The notes: generated by a model not told the origin, from the sequence alone. 64,000 nucleotides of DNA from Plasmopara viticola (GCA_001695595.3 MBPM02000018.1:124001-188000); one strand, 5' to 3'. Numbered from the stretch's first letter, positions 9,689 to 19,983 are shown. A program made the numbers and translations.

Positions 9689-10990
9689 GTGCCACTACTG
9701 TGGGGAACAAGGACATTGGATTGCCAAGTGTCCTGTTCGAACCGCGAGAATGGCGAGCGACAGAGGTCGCAACGAGCGAATATCGCGCAAGTCGATGATG
9801 ACAATGGCGATTTTCTCTTTTCGGCTGGAGACAGCTTTCCCAAATCGGGTGAAGTGTGGCTGATTGACTCTGGAGCGACGCAGCACTTGACAAGTTACAA
9901 AAAATTCATGCGAAATTTCAAGACATTTACGCCGAGGGATGTGCACTTTGCAGACGATGGAGTGGTGCAAGCGATTGGGTCCGGCGACATCGTGATGTCA
10001 ATGCACACTCCACATGGTATAAAGAAGGGACTGCCTACTGGTGTGAGGTTTATTCCAAAGCTTTCTCGAAATTTAATTTCAGTCGGCCGATTTACGAAGG
10101 ATGTTGGCGCCGTGACGTTTGAACATGAAGGTTGTTTTGCTATGACAAAGGGTCTCAAGTGGAAGCTTGGTGCTCGCGAAGGCAAAGGCCTGTTCAAGCT
10201 CTGCGTGACGCCACTTCTTCCGGATGAGGCGAATGTGATAACTTTGTCGGGATGCCACGGGGACACCAATTCGTACCTCTGGCACCTTCGATTTGGTCAT
10301 ATAAGCTATGGTGGTCTCGACCCTATGGTAAAGAAAAAAATTGGTTATGGACTTGACATGGGGCCAGTCAAGCAGTGGGAGAAGTGTGACGGGTGCTCAC
10401 TCGGTAAGAAAACGAAAGTGAGTTTCTCAAATTTGTCACCAAGTCGTTTAAGGCAAGTGCTTAAGGTAATTCACAGCGATGTGTGTGGGCCGATGCAGAC
10501 ACCGACTTTTGGTGAAAAGCGTTACTTTGTCAAATTTATTGATGACAAGTCACACTTTTGCATGGTTTACTTGCTGCGAAACAAGTCGGATGTAGCCGCA
10601 AAATTCGCAAATTTTTTCGTTCTAGCCGAGAACCAAACAGGAAAGCGAGTAAAAACGCTTCGCAGTGGTAATAGCGGAAAATTCATTTCGAGCGAAATGG
10701 CCAAGATTTGCAGCAATCATGGAATCGTGCAGAAATTTACGCCGCCCTACACTCCTCAGCTTAACGGAGTTGCGGAGCGAATGAACAGAACATTGGTGGA
10801 ATGTGCACGCTGCATGATGGAGCATGCTGGATTGACGAAGGTGTACTGGGGTGAAGCAGTCATGACGGCTATGTTTCTTCGAAATTGGTGTCCAACGCGT
10901 GCTCTCAATCAAGACATTTCGCCATATCAAGCTTGGACGGGAAAGAAGCCATTGCTTGCGAATCTGAAAGTCTTTGGCTGCCATGCGTAA
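9689..10990 (+). CDS. Copia protease and integrase (array unit 4)
   Basis: A 433-residue frame whose first residues cross the knuckle out of frame. It carries IDSGATQH (protease), the integrase zinc region, HSDVCGPM and NGVAERMNRTLVECAR. The second catalytic position reads SGNSGKF where the family has SDNGGEY, so integrase could not be active. It ends at TAA after FGCHA at the site of the shared one-base deletion (TAG in units 1-3). Confidence 0.65.
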   Translation: MPLLWGTRTLDCQVSCSNRENGERQRSQRANIAQVDDDNGDFLFSAGDSFPKSGEVWLIDSGATQHLTSYKKFMRNFKTFTPRDVHFADDGVVQAIGSGDIVMSMHTPHGIKKGLPTGVRFIPKLSRNLISVGRFTKDVGAVTFEHEGCFAMTKGLKWKLGAREGKGLFKLCVTPLLPDEANVITLSGCHGDTNSYLWHLRFGHISYGGLDPMVKKKIGYGLDMGPVKQWEKCDGCSLGKKTKVSFSNLSPSRLRQVLKVIHSDVCGPMQTPTFGEKRYFVKFIDDKSHFCMVYLLRNKSDVAAKFANFFVLAENQTGKRVKTLRSGNSGKFISSEMAKICSNHGIVQKFTPPYTPQLNGVAERMNRTLVECARCMMEHAGLTKVYWGEAVMTAMFLRNWCPTRALNQDISPYQAWTGKKPLLANLKVFGCHA

Positions 10991-11360
10991 TGACGGTGCC
11001 TATGGAGAAGCGCGCAAAGTTTGATGCCCGATCGGTTCGCTGTCGATTTATCGGATATTCGGATCATGAACAAGCGTATCGGTTGCGAGGATATCAAGAG
11101 TGGTCGTGTGCTGGTAAGCCGAGACGCGCAATTCATGGAAGACGTTTTCGACATGATGAAAGCGTGCAAGATGGCCCAAGCTTTAAAGCTGCATACGTCA
11201 TGGATTCAGAGGGAGATATGCCAACTACATTTAAGTCGGCTATGGATTCCAAGGACGCAAGCAAATGGAAAGAAGCATGCGACTTAGAGTCCGATTCGCT
11301 GTCGAAGAATGACACCTGGGATATTGTGCAACTACCGCAAGGACGTAAAGCGATCGGTAG

Positions 11361-11661
11361 TCTTGTCGAAGATGCTGGCGCAGAAACGCCTCGACCAGCG
11401 GCTATATATCGGTAAGTACGGGTATCTGCAATCAATTGAAAACTGACTGAATGAGCGGGTTCAAGATGGGCAAAAGATCGGTTTTAAGATGGGAAGATGA
11501 TTGCGCCCGAGTGAGAAGATGATTGCGCCAGGATTGGAAGTCTCTCTGATTGGCTTAGATAAATTATTGGCTTAGAGGTAGCATGTAGTTGCGAACTGAG
11601 GACCTTTTAAATATATTCACTTTGCATTTTGCCATCCACAGCACAAGTGCTTGTTTCAACA
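11361..11661 (+). repeat. Lineage I LTR closing the array, inserted in host RT
   Basis: It starts TCTTGTCGAAG (TG altered to TC) and ends GTTTCAACA. It is followed by GGTTG at 11662-11666, the right copy of the 5-base target duplication, and then by RT coding sequence. The left flank is GGTAG at 11356-11360, and GGCTG in the other units. The related A5 copy has the unbroken target ATCGGTTGCAGATGGG at this RT position. Confidence 0.85.
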
Positions 11662-11820
11662 GGTTGCTGATGTGTGTTTCGTGTCAAAGAAAACCAGGAT
11701 GGTCGAGTTGAGCGATACAAGGCGGCTCGACTGGTTGCAAAGGGTTTTTCGCTGAAGTTTGGCATCGCCTATGAGGAAAGTCTTGCACCGGTGGCCAAGT
11801 TCACCTCGATTCGGATTTAT
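11662..11820 (+). pseudogene. RT fragment of the array's host copia element
   Basis: The reading resumes where the array units break off: FRVKENQDGRVERYKA, RLVAKGF, EESLAPVAKFTSIRI, the start of the copia RT domain with several changes. It is cut at 11820 by the B2 LTR; the rest of this RT is not found on the far side of B2. Confidence 0.8.
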
Positions 11821-12162
11821 TAAGGGAAATCGGTTTCCCTCAGTTTTATTCCGGTTTCCAAGGCTGTCCAATACGAGCGGCTGTCCGACGTTTCAAGCAA
11901 ACAACGATGACGTCATGAATAGACACATGACCAGGCGCACTCAAGATGATTGCGCCCGGATGGGAAGATGCTTGCGCCCGGATGGTAAGTTCTTCTGATT
12001 GGTTTAGATAAATGAATGGCTTAGATGTAGCAAGGAGTTGTGAACTAAGAACCAAATTAATAAATTCACTTTCGAATCTTCATTCAACACCGCAAGTGCC
12101 TTCTTCGCTCTTCGCTCACCGCAAGCTTCGCTCCTCCACTACTCCACTTCAAAATTCCAACA
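11821..12162 (+). repeat. B-type LTR (5' LTR of B2)
   Basis: 342 bp, TAAGGGAAATCGG (degraded TGAAGG) to TTCCAACA. Its U3 holds the CREB/ATF-like palindrome TGACGTCA at 11908-11915, which is changed in the other B copies. From about 11940 it resembles the lineage I LTR (GATTGCGCCCGGATGGGAAGAT, TTGGYTTAGATAAAT, GTTGYGAACTAAG in short blocks), although the internal regions belong to different lineages. Confidence 0.8.
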
Positions 12163-12166
12163 GGTT

Positions 12167-12298
12167 ATGAGCCCAAGTACCATGTCCACTGCGCAAGACG
12201 TCTCCACCAAAGTCTTCATCGACAAATTCGACGGAGACAACTACGTGACGTGGAGCCGCTACATGCGTGGCGCGTTTCTGACCTAGTCAACGTGGCAT
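12167..12298 (+). pseudogene. Gag N-terminus of B2, closed by a stop
   Basis: The frame starts at the ATG in the primer-binding site ([33 protein letters not shown]) and meets TAG at about 12283-12285, where the other copies have Lys (FLTKS). It is in frame with the long frame that follows, so one nonsense codon separates the two. Confidence 0.7.
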
Positions 12299-14059
12299 GT
12301 GGTGAATCGCCAGACGACTCCTACCTTCACCGACTCTCGTGCCAAGGATGGGTATGTCAAGCTCAAATATATCGCCTTCGGACTCATGCTGCGCCACATG
12401 GACGCGGACTACCATCACGCCGTGGATGACTGCGAGGAAGCATGGGTCGCATGGACGCGTGTGAAGACACTTTACGGTGGATCCCAGAAGGCTGGTCGCA
12501 TCTATCTCAAGCGACAGCTCTTCAGCATGGAGATGTCGGAAGGCGGCAATGTGCTACAACATTGCAATGAGGTCCTCAACATCAGCGCCAAACTCAGCGG
12601 CATCGGCGCCAAGATGGAGGACAAAGACGTGGCAATCTGCTTGCTGCGCAGTCCCCCCAAGAGCTACGAGGACGTGGCGATTTGCTTGCTGCGCAGTCTC
12701 CCCAAGAGCTACAAGAATGTGGTGTTGAACCTAAAGATGAGCACTGCGAAGCTGAGAACGCAAGACGTTGTCAAGGTGCTCACGAACGAGCATATCAAGC
12801 GGCAGGGCGAGAAGACTCTGGCGATCAAGACTGGAGACACGGCACGTGCATTCAGCACTGATCGGGACCCTCGCCAGTGCACGTACTGCGGTAAATTGGG
12901 GCACTCGGCTGAGCGGTGCTGGACCAAGCAGAAGGACGAGAATCGAGGCCTTAAGCGCGGCGGCAACAACCGTGGACGCGTGGCCAACAATGTCCAGTGG
13001 CGTAACGACTACAACGACTACGACGATCAAGTCGCCTTTGCAGTCTCGCTGGAATGCGGCATGTCAACGATTAGCAACGCATCGGGACTCTGGGCCATTG
13101 ATAGTGGTGCCACGCATCACATATGCAACGACAAGACAAAGTTCGCCGTGCTTTATGAAGACCACGAAGGCGAATTGTCTATTGCCGACGGTAACAAGGC
13201 TGAAATCAAGGGCGTAGGGAACATCATCGAACGGGTGATTCTTCCCAATGGCAACGAGCGTGAAATCGAAATAAAGGATGCGCTATACGTACCAAGCATG
13301 AACAAGAATCTGCTATCGATTCCGCAAATCAACAAAAGTGGCCAGTTCCAGGTTGTGTTTGACGGGTTCAAGATGCACGTTGCTCGCAAGAAGTCCAAAA
13401 AAGTTGTTGCGACTGTGGATCTTATCAACGGACTCTACTGGCTTCGAACACCACAGCGCTGTGCCAATGCAGTCGTGCAAGGTAGCGGTGTGAACTTGCA
13501 TGCTCGCATGGGTCATGCTCCGGTTGATGTCCTTCGCAAAATGATCGACAGCAACATGATCAAGGACGCCAAGCCACCCTCTAAGTCATCTGGTCTGTGC
13601 CGAGGATGCCAGCAAGGGAAGATGGTCCAAAAACCATATCCGAGCACTTCAAGCAAGCCCAAGTATTTCCCGTTTGAGTTCTTACACTTCGACAACTGTG
13701 GGCCAATGGAGCACGAGTCACTTGGTGGCAGCAGATACTTGCTGATCATCACGGACGAGGCAAGTGGATGTATGGCTGGATTCTGTTTGCGTGCCAAGTC
13801 GGAAAGTGAAGACTGTCTGCGCAAGTACATATTCAAGGTTGAGAAACAGTTCAGTGCCAAGGTCAAGTTTGTGCGTCATGATGGGGCCAAGGAGTTCGCA
13901 ACCAACTCCCTACTCAGTTTCTACGACGATCATGGCATCGAGGTGCAGCCCACGGTCCGCTACGCGCACCAGACAAACAGCACTGCAGAGCGAGCCAACC
14001 GGACTATCGTCACGATCGGTCGCAGCATGTTACATCACGCTGGTTTCGTTTTAAGCTGA
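12299..14059 (+). CDS. Copia Gag, protease and integrase (B2)
   Basis: A 586-residue frame. Gag helices ([34 protein letters not shown]) come first, then a CCHC knuckle ([14 protein letters not shown]) at about residues 195-208, protease IDSGATHH near 268, the integrase zinc region ([14 protein letters not shown]) and catalytic motifs [16 protein letters not shown] and NSTAERANR. The second catalytic Asp is in the family's RHDGA setting. It ends prematurely at 14059 (VLS stop) where the family reads DKCFWGEA. A 45-base in-frame duplication sits at residues 110-139. The B2 start is upstream at 12167. Confidence 0.75.
   Translation: MVNRQTTPTFTDSRAKDGYVKLKYIAFGLMLRHMDADYHHAVDDCEEAWVAWTRVKTLYGGSQKAGRIYLKRQLFSMEMSEGGNVLQHCNEVLNISAKLSGIGAKMEDKDVAICLLRSPPKSYEDVAICLLRSLPKSYKNVVLNLKMSTAKLRTQDVVKVLTNEHIKRQGEKTLAIKTGDTARAFSTDRDPRQCTYCGKLGHSAERCWTKQKDENRGLKRGGNNRGRVANNVQWRNDYNDYDDQVAFAVSLECGMSTISNASGLWAIDSGATHHICNDKTKFAVLYEDHEGELSIADGNKAEIKGVGNIIERVILPNGNEREIEIKDALYVPSMNKNLLSIPQINKSGQFQVVFDGFKMHVARKKSKKVVATVDLINGLYWLRTPQRCANAVVQGSGVNLHARMGHAPVDVLRKMIDSNMIKDAKPPSKSSGLCRGCQQGKMVQKPYPSTSSKPKYFPFEFLHFDNCGPMEHESLGGSRYLLIITDEASGCMAGFCLRAKSESEDCLRKYIFKVEKQFSAKVKFVRHDGAKEFATNSLLSFYDDHGIEVQPTVRYAHQTNSTAERANRTIVTIGRSMLHHAGFVLS
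12626..12715 (+). repeat. 45-base tandem duplication in B2 gag
   Basis: Two adjacent copies (12626-12670 and 12671-12715) encode DVAICLLRS(P/L)PKSYE/K twice. The frame is kept. Other lineage II copies in this window (18700, 29080, 44250) carry it once. Confidence 0.9.
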
Positions 14060-14134
14060 GGCGGCAATGGCAGCGATTTACATCAAGAACCGGCTGTCTT
14101 CTCCGAAGATTTCCGCCAAAATGCCTTAGAGATT

Positions 14135-14665
14135 GTGTACAAGACCAAGCCAAGCGTCAAACACATGCGAGTATTTGGGTGCAAGGCTTTCATTCTGACA
14201 CCAAGAGAAATACGACTCAAGTGGGATGCTAAAGCTTGCGAGGGAATTTTCATCGGCTACGAGGAACGTTCCAAGGCATACTGCGTCTCCGACATCAAAG
14301 CAGGGAAGGTGGTGATCAGTCGCGACGTCAACTTCGACGAATCAAGCTTCGGCACCTTTGCGGAATGCTCAGACGATGACGACAATGACTCGCTATTCGA
14401 CTTCGACACGCTCGATATCCACGACTCAAGACCGACGGAGTTCAAGTACACAGGAAAGCGCAAGCCCAATTACTCAAGCTCGCGCAACAGAACTTCAAAT
14501 ACGCGCTCAAATAGTCAAAACGCTGGTTTGGAAGAAGCAAGTGCCCCCGAATATCCCGTCCAGTCTCAAGCTAAACGCCGACCAGGCGTGCCCACTACGG
14601 CGGATGAAGAAGAAAAGGACGGCCAAGTTCACGAAGATGGCACGTCTCCAGCGGATGGATCATAG
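14135..14665 (+). pseudogene. Integrase C-terminus and IN-RT linker (B2)
   Basis: It includes the integrase C-terminal motif (KPSVKHMRVFGCKAF, LKWDAKACEGIFIGYEERSKAY, SRDVNFDESSF) followed by an acidic then basic linker. A TAG precedes it at about 14127. It ends at a frameshift near 14665; the next coding piece (linker end and RT entry) is scattered in two frames over 14660-14980. Confidence 0.7.
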
Positions 14666-14980
14666 CGAGCAAGCGCCAACGCTGTGGAAATTACTGACCT
14701 TTCCGAGCCAACGACGTATCAAGACGCAGTTTATGGACCGGAACAGGTGCACTGGCGCAAAGCCATTCAAAGAGAGCTGGAGTCGGTGCGACTTCGTGGT
14801 GTATTTTGAGCGGCGAAACTTTCGATTGGACAACGCGCCATTGGCACCAAATAAGTATTCAAGATCAAGCGGAGAGCTGATGGATCGATTGAGAAGTATA
14901 AAGCGCGCCTCGTTGCAAAAGGGCTCAAGCAAAAGCGCGGCATCGACTACACGGAGACGTTTTCGCCTGTTATCAAGTAT

Positions 14981-15880
14981 GTGACCTTGCGAACGGTCAT
15001 AGCGATCGCCAAGTACCTCGACTGGCCTCTTGACCAACTGGATGTGGTGACAGCATTCTTGTACGGCGTCATGAAGGAGCAAGTGTTTTGCGCGACGCCG
15101 GAAGGAGTTGAGCTCGATGACAATTGCGACTGTCTCGAGCTGATTAAGGCGATTTATGGACTCAAGCAAGCCTCGCGAGTTTGGAATGAGACCTTCGACG
15201 GATTCGTGTGCTCCATCGGCTTTCAAGTTTCAGCTTTTGATCCCTGTCTATACATTAAGATTGTGTGTGTCCACTGCGTACTGCTTCTGGTTTACGTCGA
15301 CGATGTACTCGTCACAGGAAGCTCGACCGACCTTATCGCGCGCACCAAGAATGACTTGAAGACGCGCTTCGAGATGACGGGCAGTGGTGAATGCGTCTTC
15401 GCCCTGGGTATGGAGCTGGTAAAGAACCCTGACGGCAGTGTAACAGTGTGCCAGCGACGCTACATTGAAGACATTCTCAAGCGCTTCGGCATGCACGATA
15501 GCAAGCCTGTTGTGAGCCCGGCGGATCCAAGTACTCGGCTTTTTCCAGGTGACAAGTCGAGAGCAACAAATGTTCCGTTTCGTGAAGCAGTCGGTGCACT
15601 GATGCATCTAATGATAGCGACTCGCCCTGACAACGCCTTTGCCGTCGGATATGCGTCGCGGTTTATGGAATATCCTCAAGATGAGCATTGGACTGCAGTC
15701 AAGAGAATTTTTTGCTACCTACAAGGAACCAAGTCGCATGGACTCTGTTTTAGGCCCGGGAGCAAGGTTGACTTTCGCGCATACTCGGACGCAGACTGGG
15801 CAGGCGACCACTCCGACCGCAAGTCGACTTCGGGCTACGCATTCATATTGATGGGAGCACCCATCAGTTGGGAAGCATGA
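14981..15880 (+). CDS. Copia reverse transcriptase and RNase H N-part (B2)
   Basis: A 299-residue frame starting inside RT (YLDWPLDQLDVVTAFLYG). It has the catalytic LVYVDDVLVTGSS, the connection region and the RNase H start [20 protein letters not shown] with its catalytic Asp. The frame breaks at SWEA near 15878, where one or two bases are missing; the family reads [15 protein letters not shown] would copy genomic RNA into cDNA inside the particle. Confidence 0.75.
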   Translation: MTLRTVIAIAKYLDWPLDQLDVVTAFLYGVMKEQVFCATPEGVELDDNCDCLELIKAIYGLKQASRVWNETFDGFVCSIGFQVSAFDPCLYIKIVCVHCVLLLVYVDDVLVTGSSTDLIARTKNDLKTRFEMTGSGECVFALGMELVKNPDGSVTVCQRRYIEDILKRFGMHDSKPVVSPADPSTRLFPGDKSRATNVPFREAVGALMHLMIATRPDNAFAVGYASRFMEYPQDEHWTAVKRIFCYLQGTKSHGLCFRPGSKVDFRAYSDADWAGDHSDRKSTSGYAFILMGAPISWEA

Positions 15881-16239
15881 AGCAATCAAGCGTATCGCTT
15901 TCTACCAGCGAAGCGGAGTACATCGCTTTGAGTCTGGCTATACAAGAAGGCAAGTGGATCCATCATCTTCTGTACGAGATTCTGACGGCTGCTAATGAGA
16001 CCACGCCGGAATTCAAGATGTTCGAAGACAATCAGTCATGCATCAAGATGACGAAGAATCCAGTAAACCATGGACGTGCCAAGCACATCGACATCAAGTA
16101 CTATCACATCCGCGATGAAGTCAAGCTGGAGTACTGCGAGACAGCCGTCATGTTGGCAGACATCATGACGAAGGAACTTCCAGGACCACGTCATGCCGAC
16201 CTAATGAGGGCTCTCGGAATTCACGCGTGCTCGTATTGA
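15868..16239 (+). CDS. Copia RNase H C-terminal part (B2)
   Basis: This continues RNase H in a new frame: [17 protein letters not shown] (catalytic Glu), [29 protein letters not shown], ending GIHACSY at TGA 16237-16239. A short internal loss removes the RG of [12 protein letters not shown]. The polypurine tract overlaps the stop. Confidence 0.75.
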   Translation: MGSMKQSSVSLSTSEAEYIALSLAIQEGKWIHHLLYEILTAANETTPEFKMFEDNQSCIKMTKNPVNHGRAKHIDIKYYHIRDEVKLEYCETAVMLADIMTKELPGPRHADLMRALGIHACSY

Positions 16240-16249
16240 GGGGGAGTAT

Positions 16250-16452
16250 TAAAGGTAACCGGTTCCCCTCAGTTTTATTCCGGTTTCCAAGGCTGTCCAA
16301 TACGAGCGGCTGTCCGACGTTTCAAGCAAACAACGATGACGTAATGAATAGACACATGGACAGGCGCACTCAAGATGATTGCGCCCGGATGGTTAGTTCT
16401 TCTGATTGGCTTAGATAAATGTATGGCTTAGATGGAGCAAGGAGTTGTGAAC
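16250..16452 (+). repeat. B-type LTR, truncated 3' LTR of B2
   Basis: It starts TAAAGGTAACCGG after the polypurine tract and matches the 5' LTR to GTTGTGAAC, but lacks the last ~130 bp. One of the two GATTGCGCCCGGATGG repeats is also missing. At 16453 it joins LINE sequence. Confidence 0.8.
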
Positions 16453-16742
16453 AGCTTCATTCGATGTGCAGACAAACCCGATCCCTTGATGGGGAATGCG
16501 CACGAAGTCGCGGACGCAGCCTAGATGGAGGTAATTGCGCCAAAGTTCCGGCTGATAATCCGCCTTCAAGGATACACAAAGCTCGTCTATGTTCCGTTCG
16601 GCAGTTAAGCAACCAGCTGGAATCCACATGCGCGTGCAATGCTTCGCATCGACAGGCGATGGAAGTGGCGCCAACGCTTTTTGACAGCGCTCTTCCTCCG
16701 AAGCGTCGGGGTCGTCGAAACGAGCGATGCTTTCTTCAAAGG
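16453..16742 (-). mobile_element. LINE ORF1 fragment, inverted copy of 47759-48048
   Basis: The 290 bases are the reverse complement of 47759-48048, with only a handful of differences. They encode, on the minus strand, the ORF1 start region [19 protein letters not shown] onward. The fragment joins copia C0 at the GTGGCCAC palindrome (16743-16750), exactly as at 47751-47758, so the whole LINE/copia junction was duplicated. Confidence 0.85.
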
Positions 16743-17980
16743 GTGGCCACAGCAGATCTTGTGAATGGACTGTATTGGCTTCGCACGGCACAGCGCTCGG
16801 TAAATGCGACTACACGTGGAAACAGTGGTGCCGACTTGCACGCACGGATGGGCCATGCTCCAGTCGACGTGCTTCGCAAGATGGTTTACCACCAATATGA
16901 TCAAGGATGCAAGCGTGCCTATTATGACAAGTGGATCAAGTGCATGCTGAGGGTGTCAGCAAGGAAAGATGGTTCAAAAACCATTTTCAAGCAACCGGGA
17001 CAAGCGCAACTATGACACCTTTGAGCTGCTCCACTTCGACATCTGTGGTCCAATGGAAATAAATTCTCTCGGAGGGAGCAAATCTCTTGCTGATCATGGA
17101 TGAAGCTAGCGGGTGCATGAAGGGTTTCTGCCTGCGTGCCAAATCTGAGAGCGAGGACTGTATTAAAAAGTACATCTTGATGGTGCAGATACAGTTCGGC
17201 AAGAAGGTCAAGTTTGTACGACACGACGGAGCCCGCGAGTTTGCAACTAGCTCGCTTCAAGTTTTCTGCGAAGATGAAGGTTTTGAGCAGCAAAGCACGG
17301 TGCCATATGCACAACAGATCAACGGCACAGCAGAGCGCGCCATCCGGACCATTGTCACAATCGGCCGCAGCATATTGCACCATGCCAAGTTGGACAAGTG
17401 TCTTTGGAGTAAAGCTGCTATGGTGGCCATCTACATCAAGAATCGCTTTCCGTCGCCCAAGATCAACGACAAGACTCCTTTTGAGATCGTGCACAAGTTC
17501 AAGCCAAGCGTGAAACATATGCGTGTTTTTGGGTGCCGGACTTACGTTCTCACTCCAAAAGAAAAGCGGCTCAAGTGGGATCCCAAGGCTCGTGCAGGCA
17601 TCTTCGTGGGTTACGAAGAGGTGTCCAAGGCTTATAGGGTTTTTGATAGTGAGGGTGGACAAGTGGTGATCACTCGCGATGTCACCTTCGACAAATCAAG
17701 TTTCGGCGTATCGGATAAGAGTAAAGGTGACCATGAGGATGACGACGACGATTTCGACCTCGACTCGCTAAGCATTAGCGATCTGGATGCAGCTCACCCA
17801 ATGATCTTCAAGTTGGCGGGAAAGCGCAAGGAACGTACAAGTGTGACGAATACTGATCGCAACTCGACAAGCACCAACCATGAGCATCACGGAGCTGGAC
17901 TTGAAGAAGGAAGTGCTCCTGAAAGACCAAACGAGCGCCGAGCCAAGCGCAGATCAGTCGAGCGGACATCACGTTTTTAT
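16743..17980 (+). mobile_element. Lineage II copia fragment C0, left part
   Basis: It begins in the pre-integrase region ([30 protein letters not shown]) and runs through integrase into the IN-RT linker (RRAKRRSVERTS). It is interrupted at 17980 by the C1 LTR and resumes at 36491. It is an inverted duplicate of 46367-47758 and shares its left LINE junction. Confidence 0.8.
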
Positions 17981-17983
17981 TGA
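17087..17983 (+). CDS. Copia integrase (C0)
   Basis: A 298-residue frame beginning after the first catalytic Asp (HFDICGPM lies upstream near 17040 in another frame). It has RHDGAREFATSS with the second Asp, INGTAERAIRTIV with the Glu, the integrase C-terminal motif (MRVFGCRTYVLTPKEKRLKWDPKARAGIFVGYEE) spread over residues 145-185, and an acidic linker (DDDDDFDLDSLSIS). The stop at 17981 lies in the inserted C1 LTR. The pre-integrase part, 16743-17086, is frameshifted. Confidence 0.7.
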   Translation: MLIMDEASGCMKGFCLRAKSESEDCIKKYILMVQIQFGKKVKFVRHDGAREFATSSLQVFCEDEGFEQQSTVPYAQQINGTAERAIRTIVTIGRSILHHAKLDKCLWSKAAMVAIYIKNRFPSPKINDKTPFEIVHKFKPSVKHMRVFGCRTYVLTPKEKRLKWDPKARAGIFVGYEEVSKAYRVFDSEGGQVVITRDVTFDKSSFGVSDKSKGDHEDDDDDFDLDSLSISDLDAAHPMIFKLAGKRKERTSVTNTDRNSTSTNHEHHGAGLEEGSAPERPNERRAKRRSVERTSRFY

Positions 17984-18241
17984 GGGTTATGGGTTTCAGG
18001 TAATGTACACAACCCAATTCGGTCCAATCCGAACCGCGGTTCAACATAGATTTTACTTTTTACGGTTTAAGGTAATTACGTTATGTAGAATAAGTGGTTA
18101 CGAGTTGTAGGACTTTAAACCCCAATAAATCAATTACTTCCAAATTTACTTCCTCTCAGTCAAGTGTCTTCGCGTCAACGCAAACGACCCTTCACTTCGC
18201 TTCTTCAGCCTCCCTTACCTTCCGGCCTCAAACAATTAACA
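17981..18241 (+). repeat. C-type LTR (5' LTR of C1)
   Basis: 261 bp, TGAGGGTTATGGG to TTAACA, followed by the primer-binding site at 18242. It contains CCCCAATAAATC, a possible polyadenylation signal, and TCACTTCC-like sequence with a near match to the oomycete initiator. It is unrelated to the A and B LTRs. Confidence 0.85.
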
Positions 18242-18245
18242 GGTT

Positions 18246-19579
<1,334 letters not shown>

Positions 19580-19848
19580 TGAGGGTTACCGGTACAATCC
19601 GAACTTAAATGTGAGTTCTTACGGATAGTTTTTACGGGATTACCTTAGATATGATTAGACGAGTAGGTTGATTGGAAGACCCACATGATTTATATGTGTA
19701 CACATATAAATCAGGCAGTAGGAATAAGCTCCGACAATCAATCACTTTCGAATCTCCCATCTACAGCTCAAGTGTCTTCCTGGTCAATCGATCAAGAACT
19801 CCCTTCGCCTCGCCTTTTTCAAGCCTCACTCCGTCGCCACTTCCAACA
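19580..19848 (+). repeat. Solo LTR, D type, inside C1
   Basis: It begins TGAGGGTTACCGG and ends CTTCCAACA, about 269 bp, with no internal region. C1 coding reads across it (MSTLSN before, CRGCQEGKMVQKP after). It is typical of LTR-LTR recombination. A 5-base duplication is not clear (ACATT against ACAAT), so the exact ends are uncertain by a few bases. Confidence 0.7.
19686..19713. repeat. Perfect 28-base palindrome in the D LTR
   Basis: The 28 bases read the same on both strands, centred on GTGTACAC with TATA-rich arms. The site lies about 106 bases into the LTR, in a likely U3 position. It may bind a dimeric regulator or simply be a relic. Confidence 0.75.
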
Positions 19849-19983
19849 CAATTGTCGCGGGTGCCAAGAGGGCAAGATGGTCCAGAAACCGTTTCCAAGT
19901 AATCCTGACAAGCGTCGATTTGCTTTCTTTGAGCTTCTCCACTTTGACATCTGCGGCCCAATGGAGCAAGTATCACTTGGGGG
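19849..19983 (+). pseudogene. Pre-integrase to first integrase Asp (C1)
   Basis: It encodes the zinc region [20 protein letters not shown] and then HFDICGPMEQVSLGG with the first catalytic Asp. The last five bases, GGGGG (19979-19983), are repeated at 33696-33700, where the sentence continues GSKYFLLIVDEAS. Confidence 0.85.

Larger units (their letters stand above)
8918..11360 (+). pseudogene. Broken, further deleted polyprotein of array unit 4
   Basis: It starts with the PBS ATG at 8918 and shares the TAG at 9128-9130 and the knuckle frameshift with units 2 and 3. It also has a stop at 9521-9523, a 37-base tandem duplication at 9505-9578, altered integrase residues (SGNSGKF in place of SDNGGEY, so the second catalytic Asp is lost) and a deletion of about 0.2 kb at 11158 removing the acidic linker. 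The last codons before the LTR read GRKAIGS. It is the most diverged unit, as expected for the edge of an array. Confidence 0.8.
1..11661 (+). mobile_element. Tandem array of four RT-less lineage I copia units
   Basis: Four head-to-tail units, each an internal region (primer-binding site, gag, protease, integrase, first RT codons) followed by a ~301 bp LTR shared with the next unit. LTR starts lie at 2699, 5656, 8613 and 11361, giving periods of 2957, 2957 and 2748 bp; the last unit has lost about 0.2 kb near 11158. Each internal region stops at the same RT codons (GRKAIG) and runs directly into an LTR, so RT and RNase H are missing from all units. After the last LTR the host RT reading resumes at 11662. 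Units 2-4 share premature stops and frameshifts, so they multiplied as DNA and not by separate retrotransposition. Confidence 0.9.
11821..16452 (+). mobile_element. Lineage II copia element B2, nearly full length
   Basis: 5' LTR 11821-12162, primer-binding site 12163-12177, gag-PR-IN-RT-RNase H to 16239, a G-rich polypurine tract at 16236-16246 and a 3' LTR truncated at 16452. The coding frame is broken at several points. The element entered the RT remnant of the array's host copy. Its right end was replaced by a LINE/copia fragment, so no target duplication can be checked. Confidence 0.85.

Noticed and set aside
1..11661. CRISPR array or satellite
   Set aside because: The repeat units are about 3 kb with gag, protease and integrase motifs and LTR structure, and there are no short spacers.
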